Assembly (NCBI RefSeq): GCF_035306705.1
Contig: NZ_DATGNO010000158.1
Location: 1 to 11,553 of the forward strand
From: Xanthomarina sp035306705
GTDB lineage: Bacteria > Bacteroidota > Bacteroidia > Flavobacteriales > Flavobacteriaceae
DNA: 11,553 bases
Direction: 5' to 3'
A program made the position numbers and the translations under genes. Below the pieces are notes generated by a model, which saw nothing but the letters and a program-made list of their open reading frames with translations, did no database searches and was not told where the DNA came from. Below, in pieces: positions 1-7,312 of the stretch (position 1 is its first letter; every line of letters begins with the position of its first letter).

Positions 1-1
1 G

Positions 2-454
2 TTTTTTAATAAAACGAACATTATTTGCGAAGTTGAAAAAACGGCTTTTAAGTTACAGGAACGTGCTTTAAGTATTTTTAAAATTATGGGAATGAATATG
101 CGTTATATGAATCCAGAAGCGCACGATAAACACATTGCTTATGTGTCTCATTTATCGCATATTAGTTCGTTTATGTTGGGGAAAACAGTTATGGAAAAAG
201 AAAAGAACGAACGAGATATTTTCGATTTGGCAGGAAGCGGATTTGCTTCAACCGTCCGATTGGCAAAAAGCTCGCCACAGATGTGGACACCCATTTTTAA
301 ACAAAATAAAGCAAATGTTATCGATACTTTAAACGAGTATATAAATAATTTATCTCAATTTAAAGACGCAATGGAATTAGACGATTATGAATATATTTTT
401 AACGATATGGAAAACACCAATCGTATCAAACAGATTTTAAACGGAATACAATAA
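2..454 (+). CDS. tyrA: Prephenate dehydrogenase, C-terminal part (5' end outside the window)
   Basis: The open frame enters at base 2 and ends at TAA 452-454, giving 150 visible residues. These match the helical C-terminal dimerisation half of TyrA, which oxidatively decarboxylates prephenate to 4-hydroxyphenylpyruvate for tyrosine synthesis; the NAD-binding Rossmann half is cut off. Seen directly: a block HDKHIAYVSHLSH, corresponding to the conserved HDxxxAxVSHLPH that carries the active-site His, and GSGFASTVRLAKSSPQMW, corresponding to the family's GxGFxxxTRxAxSxPxMW with its prephenate-binding Arg. An ATG at 86 lies in the same frame, but the TyrA-like residues before it (for example KLQERALSIFKIMGMNMRY) show that it is internal. 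It lies 138 nt upstream of DAHP synthase-chorismate mutase in the same orientation, so chorismate mutase, which makes prephenate, sits next to the enzyme that consumes it. NAD versus NADP use cannot be told from this part. Confidence 0.9.
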   Translation, partial: FFNKTNIICEVEKTAFKLQERALSIFKIMGMNMRYMNPEAHDKHIAYVSHLSHISSFMLGKTVMEKEKNERDIFDLAGSGFASTVRLAKSSPQMWTPIFKQNKANVIDTLNEYINNLSQFKDAMELDDYEYIFNDMENTNRIKQILNGIQ

Positions 455-480
455 ATAAAAACTCGAATTTCAAAAACTAT

Positions 481-518
481 ATTCCAAAATAGTATTAATT
501 TTAATATGAAATTGGAAT
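481..518. repeat. AT-rich inverted repeat after tyrA
   Basis: ATTCCAA (481-487) is matched by its exact reverse complement TTGGAAT (512-518). Between them sits a second perfect palindrome, TATTAA-TT-TTAATA (493-506). The two can stack into one long, imperfect AT-rich hairpin. No U-run follows, so it is not a standard intrinsic terminator. It could stabilise the tyrA 3' end or be a chance feature of AT-rich spacer DNA. Confidence 0.4.
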
Positions 519-522
519 TTAG

Positions 523-577
523 CCTGTCCTTTGACAGACAAGAAACTTGATTTTTACCTGGCTTTCAGCAAGACAGG
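523..577. repeat. Two adjacent CCTGnC...GACAG hairpins upstream of DAHP synthase
   Basis: Hairpin A is CTGTC-CTTT-GACAG (524-537). Hairpin B is CCTGGCTT-TCAGC-AAGACAGG (557-577), pairing at 7 of 8 positions with one G/A mismatch. Between them CAAG-AAA-CTTG (539-549) is followed by A and five T. CCTGTC (523-528) could instead pair with GACAGG (572-577), so the folds exclude one another. The style resembles short CCTGTC/GACAGG palindromes I associate with flavobacterial intergenic DNA, here degenerate. A regulatory leader for the next gene is possible but unproven. Confidence 0.4.
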
Positions 578-592
578 AAATTTAAAAATATT

Positions 593-1675
593 ATGAAAAA
601 CAAAAAAGAACTAAGAAACTGGTTAAATGCTTTTAATTTAAAGCATCCTTTAGTGATAGCTGGACCTTGCAGTGCCGAAACTGAAGAACAAGTTTTAACT
701 ATTGCCCATCAATTAAAAAATAGCGACACGACTGTTATGCGCGCCGGAATTTGGAAACCACGAACCCGACCAGGAAATTTTGAAGGTGTGGGTGCTTTAG
801 GTTTAAAGTGGTTGCAAAAGGCCAAAGAGGAAACCGGGTTGTTAATTGCTACCGAAGTAGCCAATGCCAACCATGTGGATTTAGCTTTGGAACATGATGT
901 GGATGTGCTTTGGATTGGTGCAAGAACTACGGTAAGCCCGTTTATAGTTCAGGAAATTGCCGAAGCTTTAAAAGGAACCGATAAAATTGTCTTGGTTAAA
1001 AATCCGGTAAATCCAGATTTATCACTTTGGTTAGGAGCGGTGGAAAGATTTCATACTTCTGGAATCGATAAATTAGGGGTTATCCATCGTGGATTTTCAA
1101 CTTATGAAAAAACCAGATATAGAAACAATCCAGAATGGCAAATTCCAATCGATTTACAAAATCGATTTCCCGATTTACCGCTTATTTTAGATCCTTCGCA
1201 CATTGCCGGTCGAAGGGATATTATTTTCGATTTATGCCAAACTGCTCTCGATTTAAACTACGATGGTTTGATGGTAGAAACCCATAATAATCCGGATAAA
1301 GCTTGGAGCGATGCTTCGCAGCAAATTACCCCAGAGACCCTTATTCAGTACACAAAAGACTTGCGTATTAGAAAAGAGGTTGGCGAAGCTGCCGAATTTA
1401 AAAATAAAATAAACACCCTGCGTACACAAATAGATGTTATAGATCATCAGTTAATAGATATGCTTGGGAAACGAATGAAAATTGCAGATGATATAGGCGC
1501 TCTAAAAAAATCGCATAATGTGGCTGTCCTGCAAACTAAACGATGGAACGAGATTCTGGGTAAAATGATTCTGCAAGGAGAAGAAAGAAATTTAAGCGAA
1601 GAGTTTATTTTACGCATGTTTAAGGCCATTCATCAGGAATCGATCAATCATCAAGAAAAGATTATTAAAGAGTAA
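593..1675 (+). CDS. Bifunctional 3-deoxy-7-phosphoheptulonate (DAHP) synthase / chorismate mutase
   Basis: A 360-residue fusion. Residues about 1-260 are a type I-beta (KDOPS-like) DAHP synthase, which condenses phosphoenolpyruvate and erythrose 4-phosphate at the entry to the shikimate pathway. Visible motifs are GPCSAE (24-29), RAGIWKPRT (50-58), IGART (108-112), KNPVNPD (136-142) and DPSHIAGRR (200-208). Residues about 268-355 are an AroQ-type helical chorismate mutase: INTLRTQIDVIDHQLIDMLG (273-292) followed by KRMKIADDIGALK, with the conserved Arg and Lys positions. The order synthase then mutase is the arrangement described for Prevotella and other Bacteroidota enzymes, where the mutase domain also mediates feedback control by prephenate. 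The start at 593 gives a normal N-terminus; upstream is A-rich and has no Shine-Dalgarno sequence. tyrA, the consumer of its product, lies just upstream. DAHP synthase symbols vary among species, so none is assigned. Confidence 0.95.
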   Translation: MKNKKELRNWLNAFNLKHPLVIAGPCSAETEEQVLTIAHQLKNSDTTVMRAGIWKPRTRPGNFEGVGALGLKWLQKAKEETGLLIATEVANANHVDLALEHDVDVLWIGARTTVSPFIVQEIAEALKGTDKIVLVKNPVNPDLSLWLGAVERFHTSGIDKLGVIHRGFSTYEKTRYRNNPEWQIPIDLQNRFPDLPLILDPSHIAGRRDIIFDLCQTALDLNYDGLMVETHNNPDKAWSDASQQITPETLIQYTKDLRIRKEVGEAAEFKNKINTLRTQIDVIDHQLIDMLGKRMKIADDIGALKKSHNVAVLQTKRWNEILGKMILQGEERNLSEEFILRMFKAIHQESINHQEKIIKE

Positions 1676-1681
1676 TTCATA

Positions 1682-1728
1682 TGGATCTGTCAGCCTTTAA
1701 TCCTGAAGTTTCATTACTGGCAGATCTA
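1682..1728. repeat. Long stem-loop after DAHP synthase-chorismate mutase
   Basis: TGGATCTGTCAG (1682-1693) pairs with CTGGCAGATCTA (1717-1728) over 12 positions, two of them G-U, around a 23-nt loop that holds a small TGAA-GT-TTCA palindrome. It starts 7 nt after the stop codon. Six T (1740-1745) follow 11 nt after the stem, too far for a textbook intrinsic terminator. It could still act as a 3' end or RNA-stability element. Confidence 0.45.
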
Positions 1729-1770
1729 AATGAAAAGTCTTTTTTAAGGGATTAATTTTTCCTTATTAAT

Positions 1771-1786
1771 TAATATTGCATCTTTG
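1771..1786 (+). promoter_or_regulatory. Possible rsgA promoter -7 region
   Basis: TAATATTG (1771-1778) matches the Bacteroidota -7 consensus TAnnTTTG with one mismatch and is followed by CATC, as in the stronger queA promoter. An overlapping alternative is CATCTTTG (1779-1786). No clear TTG -33 box is visible at the right distance. Either box would start transcription within a few nucleotides of the rsgA ATG, so the message would be nearly or fully leaderless. Confidence 0.4.
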
Positions 1787-1791
1787 TAATA

Positions 1792-2751
1792 ATGACAGGA
1801 ATAGTATATAAATCCACAGGAAGTTGGTACACTGTAAAAACAGATTTCGGTACCATTTATCCATGTCGGATAAAAGGAAAATTTAGAATAAAGGGCATTA
1901 AAAGCACCAATCCCATTGCCGTTGGAGATCGGGTGGATTTCGATTTGGACGAAGACAACAACGAAAATCCAATAGGAATGATTACCCATATTCACGATCG
2001 GAAAAACTACATCGTTAGAAAATCGGTTAATTTATCAAAGCAAACACATATTATTGCATCCAATATCGATCAGGTTTTTTTGCTGATTACTATTGATAAT
2101 CCTCCGACTTTCACAACGTTTATCGACCGGTTTTTAGTAACTGCCGAAGCGTATTCCATAAAAACGGTTTTACTTTTTAATAAAATTGACACCTATAGTG
2201 AAGAAACGCTGGACGAAGTGAGGTTTCTAGCTCATGTTTATCGAAAAATAGGGTATGAATGTATTGGGATTTCAGCAACCACAGGAAAAAACATTGACAA
2301 AGTAAAAGCTTTGATGCAGGATAAAGTAAGCATGTTTACTGGACATTCTGGAGTAGGAAAATCGACTTTAGTCAATGCTATTGAACCTGAATTGAATTTA
2401 AAAACCAAGGAAATATCCATGCAGCACAGTCAAGGTCAACATACCACCACATTTGCTGAAATGTTCGACTTGAGCTTTGGTGCAAAAATTATAGATACTC
2501 CAGGAATTAAAGGTTTTGGTGTGGTTGATATGGATAAAGCTGAAGTAGGCGATTATTTTCCAGAATTTTTTAAACTAAAACAAGATTGTAGGTTCAATAA
2601 CTGCATTCATGTGGACGAACCCAATTGTGCCGTAAAAGAAGCTTTGGATAAAGACGAAATAGCTTTTTCAAGATATAGAAGTTATCTCCAAATTCTTGAA
2701 GGAGAAGATGAACATTATAGAACAGATAACTGGGATCAGGAACCAGAATAA
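1792..2751 (+). CDS. rsgA: Ribosome small-subunit biogenesis GTPase RsgA
   Basis: A 319-residue, circularly permuted GTPase that binds the 30S subunit late in assembly and releases on GTP hydrolysis. The order seen is an N-terminal OB-fold (about 1-75, starting MTGIVYKSTGSWYTV), then the permuted G motifs: G4 NKID (130-133), G5 SA (161-162), G1 P-loop GHSGVGKST (184-192), G2 threonines (218-220) and G3 DTPG (235-238). A C-terminal zinc site follows with Cys266, Cys271, His273 and Cys279. All key residues are present and the length is normal for the family. The ATG at 1792 fits the expected N-terminus; no Shine-Dalgarno sequence precedes it, and a promoter-like box ends only a few bases upstream. 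dtd follows 97 nt later in the same orientation and may be co-transcribed. Confidence 0.96.
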   Translation: MTGIVYKSTGSWYTVKTDFGTIYPCRIKGKFRIKGIKSTNPIAVGDRVDFDLDEDNNENPIGMITHIHDRKNYIVRKSVNLSKQTHIIASNIDQVFLLITIDNPPTFTTFIDRFLVTAEAYSIKTVLLFNKIDTYSEETLDEVRFLAHVYRKIGYECIGISATTGKNIDKVKALMQDKVSMFTGHSGVGKSTLVNAIEPELNLKTKEISMQHSQGQHTTTFAEMFDLSFGAKIIDTPGIKGFGVVDMDKAEVGDYFPEFFKLKQDCRFNNCIHVDEPNCAVKEALDKDEIAFSRYRSYLQILEGEDEHYRTDNWDQEPE

Positions 2752-2848
2752 ATAGAGTTCCTTCTTTCGTTGGAAGCCATACAAACCGAGCATCATAAAT
2801 AATTATATGCCAATTACATCTGTCCTCTAAAACATCAATAAAAACCAG

Positions 2849-3301
2849 ATGAAAGCAGTTATTCAAAGAGTTTCAAAAGCACATGTAACCATTAATGGAA
2901 AGCAAGTGGCATCCATCTCTCATGGCCTACTTATTTTATTGGGAATTATAGACGAAGATAGTTATGAAGACATTTCATGGTTATCCAATAAAATAGCCAA
3001 CCTGCGGATTTTTAATGATGAAAATGGCGTGATGAACCAATCCTTAATAGATCAAAATGGAGAGGCTATTGTTGTCAGTCAGTTTACACTTCATGCAAAC
3101 ACAAAAAAGGGAAACAGACCTAGTTATATTAAAGCAGCCAAACCTGATGTTGCCATTCCATTATACGAAGCTTTTGTAAAAGATTTAGAAACGGTTCTAG
3201 GAAAACCGGTACAAACGGGAGAATTTGGTGCAGACATGAAAGTAGAACTTTTAAACGATGGGCCTGTAACCATCATAATTGATACTAAAAACAAGGAATA
3301 G
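2849..3301 (+). CDS. dtd: D-aminoacyl-tRNA deacylase (DTD1 type)
   Basis: 150 residues, the usual length for DTD. The enzyme hydrolyses D-amino acids (and glycine mischarged on tRNA-Ala) from tRNA in the cytoplasm, preventing their entry into protein. Diagnostic motifs are all present: N-terminal MKAVIQRVSKAHV, SQFTL (77-81) with the active-site Thr, KGNRPSY (87-93), GEFGADM (124-130) and NDGPVT (136-141). The last contains the Gly-cis-Pro pair (138-139) that gives chiral selectivity. The ATG start is preceded by an A-rich stretch, typical of this phylum. The 97-nt gap from rsgA shows no convincing promoter or terminator, so the two may share a transcript. Both serve translation quality. Confidence 0.96.
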   Translation: MKAVIQRVSKAHVTINGKQVASISHGLLILLGIIDEDSYEDISWLSNKIANLRIFNDENGVMNQSLIDQNGEAIVVSQFTLHANTKKGNRPSYIKAAKPDVAIPLYEAFVKDLETVLGKPVQTGEFGADMKVELLNDGPVTIIIDTKNKE

Positions 3302-3324
3302 GTGAATTAATTATGTTTAAAGCT

Positions 3325-3353
3325 TTGTTTCGATTTAAATAATTTTATTTTTG
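3325..3353 (+). promoter_or_regulatory. Predicted promoter of the DUF3857-mazG-aroA unit
   Basis: TTG (3325-3327, within CTTTG) and TATTTTTG (3346-3353) match the Bacteroidota -33 TTTG and -7 TAnnTTTG boxes with an 18-nt spacer. Transcription would start near 3358-3361, giving a leader of about 20 nt before the ATG at 3378. It lies in the only sizeable gap ahead of a four-gene run, which supports it. Confidence 0.55.
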
Positions 3354-3377
3354 AGATAAAGAAGCGAAAATACCTAC

Positions 3378-5279
3378 ATGCAAAAACTACTACTTTTACT
3401 ACTTTCCTCCCTATTTTATTTCCAGATATCAGCTCAGGATGATAATTTACTCTTTGTAAAATCCATTCCAATAGAACTTAGGATAAAAGCGAATGCCGTT
3501 GTACGGCTTAATAAAGTTCACATAGATATTGTTAGCTACAACAAATTTATATATACCAATAAAAGAATTGTAACAGTCCTTAATAAGGAAGGTGATTATA
3601 AAGTTAATACCTATCAACATTATGGTCAGAATGTAAAAATACAAGGTATGGAAGCTCGTGTATATAATTCTGATGGAAAGGAAATCAAGAAATTCAGGAA
3701 AAACGATTTCAAAGATGTTAGTGCTGTTCCTGGTGGGACTTTATACTCGGATAGTCGGGTAAAATACCTAGACTACACTGCCATAAGTTATCCATATACC
3801 ATTGTTTTTGAAACTGAAGTTGTGTACAATTCTACTGCTTTTATGCCAAGTTGGTTTCCTATTGAAGGGTTTTATATAAGTACAGAAAATTCAGAATATA
3901 AAATCACGAATACATCTGGAGTTCTTGTAAAACTAAAAACATCAAATTTTGAAAATTATAACATTCATAAAATAAGTGACTTTAACTATCGAGCAGAAAG
4001 TATACCAGCCGTAGAGTGGGAAGCTTTTAGCCCAGAGTTTAAAACTTTTATGCCAATTTTAAAAACCGCTTTGACCGAGTTTGAGATGGAAGGTGTAAAA
4101 GGCATCAATACCAATTGGGAAGACTTTGGTTTGTGGATGAATAACAGCCTAATAAACGGAACACAAGAATTGCCCGAATCTGTTAAAAACACCATCAAAC
4201 AACTTACCGAAAATGCCGATTCTAACATGGAAAAAGCCAAGATTGTGTACCAATATATGCAAAATAAAACCCGTTATATAAGTGTGCAAGTTGGTATTGG
4301 AGGCTGGAAACCCATGATGGCAGAAGATGTGGATAGATTGGCCTATGGAGATTGTAAAGCATTAACCAATTACACACAAGCCTTATTAAAAGAAGTGGGA
4401 GTAGCTTCTTATTATACCATTATCTATGGAGATAATAAGTTAATGGATATAGATAAAGATTTTTCTGCAACCCAAGGAAATCATGCTATTTTATGTTTGC
4501 CAAATAATGACGATTATATCTGGTTGGAATGCACAAGCAAGACGAGTCCGTTTGGTTATAATGCCAATTTTACGGATGATAGAGAAGCTTTGATTATTAC
4601 TCCAAAAGGAGGTGAAATTGTCCGTACCAAAGCATATCATGCCGACGAAAACACTCAAAACATAGAAGCTGATATCTTTTTAGATGAAAAAGGAACTGTT
4701 TTAGGAACGATTAACATTCAGTCGAAAGGAGCGCAATATGGCAATCACGAAGGGATACAAAATACCACTTTGAAAGAACAGGAATTATATTATAAAAGCA
4801 ATTTTTGGAGCGATTTAAACAATCTTGAAATTCTAAAAATGAATTTCAACAACAATAAAGAAAGTATTGTTTTTACTGAAGATGTTCATGTGAAAATTCT
4901 TAATTATGCGTCTAAAGCAGGGAATCGCTTATTGTTTCAACCTAATGTATTTAATAAATTATCAATATCGCCTCCAAGATATACGGATAGAAAATTGCCA
5001 TTTGTTATTGAAAGAGGATTTACAGATGTTGATAACTACGAAATTAAATTTTCTTCAACCTTGCATGTGGAAGCCTTGAAAGAACCAGTATCTATTCAAA
5101 GCAAATTTGGTTCATATATTTTAAGTGTCACCGCAACTAACAATATTATAAGCTATAAACGTGAATTGATACTTAATAAAGGTTCGTATTCCAAAGAAGA
5201 TTATCAAGAGTTTAGAGACTTTTGTTTAAGTATTAAAAAACACGATACCTCCAAAATCATATTTAACTCAAAAACCTAA
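3378..5279 (+). CDS. Exported DUF3857 / transglutaminase-like protein, catalytic triad apparently intact
   Basis: 633 residues of no assigned physiological role. An N-terminal signal peptide is clear (a basic start, then a Leu-rich stretch, with likely cleavage near Ala19-Gln20) and has no lipobox Cys, so the protein should be periplasmic or surface-located. Residues about 45-220 resemble DUF3857. About 285-395 is a transglutaminase-like papain fold: Cys326 in AYGDCKALTNY, His369 in GNHAILC and an acidic residue, Glu384, in WLECTS, where classical transglutaminases have Asp. The remaining ~230 residues look beta-rich and end with a YQEFRDFC segment also found, in similar form, at the end of the next gene's product. 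Such proteins may be thiol peptidases or cross-linking enzymes; the substrate is unknown. The gene heads a compact unit and is followed 12 nt later by its divergent paralogue. Confidence 0.88.
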   Translation: MQKLLLLLLSSLFYFQISAQDDNLLFVKSIPIELRIKANAVVRLNKVHIDIVSYNKFIYTNKRIVTVLNKEGDYKVNTYQHYGQNVKIQGMEARVYNSDGKEIKKFRKNDFKDVSAVPGGTLYSDSRVKYLDYTAISYPYTIVFETEVVYNSTAFMPSWFPIEGFYISTENSEYKITNTSGVLVKLKTSNFENYNIHKISDFNYRAESIPAVEWEAFSPEFKTFMPILKTALTEFEMEGVKGINTNWEDFGLWMNNSLINGTQELPESVKNTIKQLTENADSNMEKAKIVYQYMQNKTRYISVQVGIGGWKPMMAEDVDRLAYGDCKALTNYTQALLKEVGVASYYTIIYGDNKLMDIDKDFSATQGNHAILCLPNNDDYIWLECTSKTSPFGYNANFTDDREALIITPKGGEIVRTKAYHADENTQNIEADIFLDEKGTVLGTINIQSKGAQYGNHEGIQNTTLKEQELYYKSNFWSDLNNLEILKMNFNNNKESIVFTEDVHVKILNYASKAGNRLLFQPNVFNKLSISPPRYTDRKLPFVIERGFTDVDNYEIKFSSTLHVEALKEPVSIQSKFGSYILSVTATNNIISYKRELILNKGSYSKEDYQEFRDFCLSIKKHDTSKIIFNSKT

Positions 5280-5291
5280 CCTACCCAACCT

Positions 5292-7310
5292 ATGAAATTT
5301 GTTTTTTTATTAATAAGTGTATTCACTTTACAAATTGCAACTGCTCAAGATTATAAATTCGGAAAAGTAAGTAAAGAAGAATTACAAGAAAGTCAGCATC
5401 CTTTCGAAAAAGATGCCCATGCAGCTGTTTTATATAGAAGCCAAAAAATCTATTTTAATTTCGAGCAGGATAAGGGCTTTGTTCAGTATAATGAAATACA
5501 CGAGCGTATTAAAATATACAATAAAGAAGGCTATGACCAAGCCACAAAAACAATTAGATTGTATGATGAAAGTCATGATAAAAAAGATGCCCTAGCAGGT
5601 TTTAGAGCCAATACCTATAACTTAAATAATGGTAAGATTGAAGAAACCAAACTTAAAAAAGATGGAATTTTTGAAGAAAAAACAAATTATTATTGGAGGC
5701 AGACAAAATTCACCATGCCTAATATTACCGATGGCTCTATTATAGAGTTTAGATATACAATTATTTCACCACGATTAGAAATAGGGGATGTGTCTTTTCA
5801 AGAATTAATACCGATTAATAAATTAGATTTTATAGTAACAACACCAGAGTATTTTAAGTATAAAACTCTGTCAAATTCCAAAGCTAGCTATTATCCTAAA
5901 TTAAGTGAAACATATTTTTCTAAAAGAGTAACATTTTCTTATAGAAAACTTCCGGAACCAGGAATGTATGGATCCTCTAAATCGGAATTAGTAACATTTG
6001 ATAAAGATGTTCGATTTGATGTTATAGAGTCTAATTCCATAAATATTCCATCCTTAAAAGATGAAATATATGTCGATAATTTAAATAATTATCAAGCCAA
6101 GTTATCCATGGAAATACAATCCATTCAATTGCCTAATTCGCCTTATGAGAACTTATCTACTTCATGGGAAAAGGTAACTAATACCATTTATAATAGCAGC
6201 GATTTTGGCGAGCAATTAAAGAAGTCGGGTTATTTTGGAAATGATCTAGGTCTTGCTATTGCAGGTGCCACAGAGCCAAATGAAAAAATTTACAATATTT
6301 TCAATTTTGTAAAGTCTAAAGTAAAATGGAATGGTATTCATGGTTACTATACAAATTTAGGTGTTAGACAAGCTTATAAACAAGGAGTAGGAAATGTGGG
6401 AGATATCAATTTAATTTTAACGGCCATGCTACGTGAATCTGGGCTGGAAGCAAACCCGGTTTTAATAAGTACAAAAGATAATGGCATTCCATTATTCCCT
6501 ACAAGAAGTGGTTTTAACTATGTTGTTTGTGCTGTCAATTTAGATCAAGGCATGGTACTTTTAGATGCATCGGATAGCTATTCTAGTTTGAATGTTTTGC
6601 CCATAAAAGCATTAAATTGGCAAGGACGTTTAATTCGTAATGATGGAAGTTCAAATTGGGTGAATTTATCTGTTCAAGAAGCTTCAAAGGAAATTGTTTC
6701 TTTAAATATTAAATTAAATTCAGATTTATCGGCCACAGGAAAAGTTAGAAATCAATTTATAGATTATAGTGCTTTAAATTACAGAAACACCTATGGAAAT
6801 CATTCAAATGATGATTTAATAAAAGATATTGAATCTAAAGACGGAAATTTAGAGGTTTCCAATATTGAAGTTGAAGGTATGAATGTTCCCATAAAACCTG
6901 TACTTTTAACTTATGAATATCAGTTAGATGATGCTTTGGAAGAAATTGGAGGAAGCTATTATTTTTCACCTTTGTTGTTTTTAAAGATAAAAGAAACACC
7001 TTTTAAACTTCAAACCAGAAAATATCCGATAGACTTAAATTATCCAACCTCCAGAAAATATATGATAAACATCATGTTGCCAGATGGTTTTGAGATAGAA
7101 TCTTTACCAGAAAATCAAAAATTACAATATAATAGCACGGAAGGAGAGTTTACATATTTAATAAAAGAAAATGGTTCGATGATTCAGGTAATAATCACAT
7201 TAGATTTAAATAACACACTTATATTACCAGACAATTATCAAGAATTTAAAAAGTTTTTCGAGTTATTAGTAGGCAAACAAACAGAAAAAGTTGCACTTAA
7301 AAGAGTATAA
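5292..7310 (+). CDS. Exported DUF3857 / transglutaminase-like paralogue, predicted catalytically inactive
   Basis: 672 residues. The signal peptide MKFVFLLISVFTLQIATA has likely cleavage before Gln19, with no lipobox. The DUF3857-like part spans about 55-260 and the transglutaminase-like part about 325-430. Aligned by eye with the preceding gene, the catalytic Cys position falls on Val369 (GNVGDINL) and the His on Asn409 (SGFNYVVC), while an acidic residue remains at Asp425 (LLDAS). Two of the three triad residues are therefore absent, pointing to a binding or scaffold role rather than hydrolysis. The C-terminal region (about 570-672) resembles that of the upstream paralogue, including YQEFKKFF. 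Only 12 nt separate the two genes, and the mazG-like gene starts 2 nt after this stop, so all should be co-expressed. Which molecule it binds is unknown. Confidence 0.87.
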   Translation: MKFVFLLISVFTLQIATAQDYKFGKVSKEELQESQHPFEKDAHAAVLYRSQKIYFNFEQDKGFVQYNEIHERIKIYNKEGYDQATKTIRLYDESHDKKDALAGFRANTYNLNNGKIEETKLKKDGIFEEKTNYYWRQTKFTMPNITDGSIIEFRYTIISPRLEIGDVSFQELIPINKLDFIVTTPEYFKYKTLSNSKASYYPKLSETYFSKRVTFSYRKLPEPGMYGSSKSELVTFDKDVRFDVIESNSINIPSLKDEIYVDNLNNYQAKLSMEIQSIQLPNSPYENLSTSWEKVTNTIYNSSDFGEQLKKSGYFGNDLGLAIAGATEPNEKIYNIFNFVKSKVKWNGIHGYYTNLGVRQAYKQGVGNVGDINLILTAMLRESGLEANPVLISTKDNGIPLFPTRSGFNYVVCAVNLDQGMVLLDASDSYSSLNVLPIKALNWQGRLIRNDGSSNWVNLSVQEASKEIVSLNIKLNSDLSATGKVRNQFIDYSALNYRNTYGNHSNDDLIKDIESKDGNLEVSNIEVEGMNVPIKPVLLTYEYQLDDALEEIGGSYYFSPLLFLKIKETPFKLQTRKYPIDLNYPTSRKYMINIMLPDGFEIESLPENQKLQYNSTEGEFTYLIKENGSMIQVIITLDLNNTLILPDNYQEFKKFFELLVGKQTEKVALKRV

Positions 7311-7312
7311 CA

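Noticed and set aside
135..332. Small plus-strand frame inside tyrA
   Set aside because: Overlaps conserved TyrA motifs in another frame and has no domain or start context of its own.
86..454. A 122-codon gene starting at ATG 86
   Set aside because: The frame is open to the window edge and the residues before 86 continue the TyrA pattern, so the ATG is internal to a truncated tyrA.
2758..2775. TTCC/GGAA hairpin after rsgA as a terminator
   Set aside because: Only a 4-bp stem with a 10-nt loop and no T-run; expected by chance.
2815..2822. Possible dtd promoter TACATCTG
   Set aside because: One mismatch to TAnnTTTG and no TTG at a suitable distance; the rsgA transcript could serve dtd.
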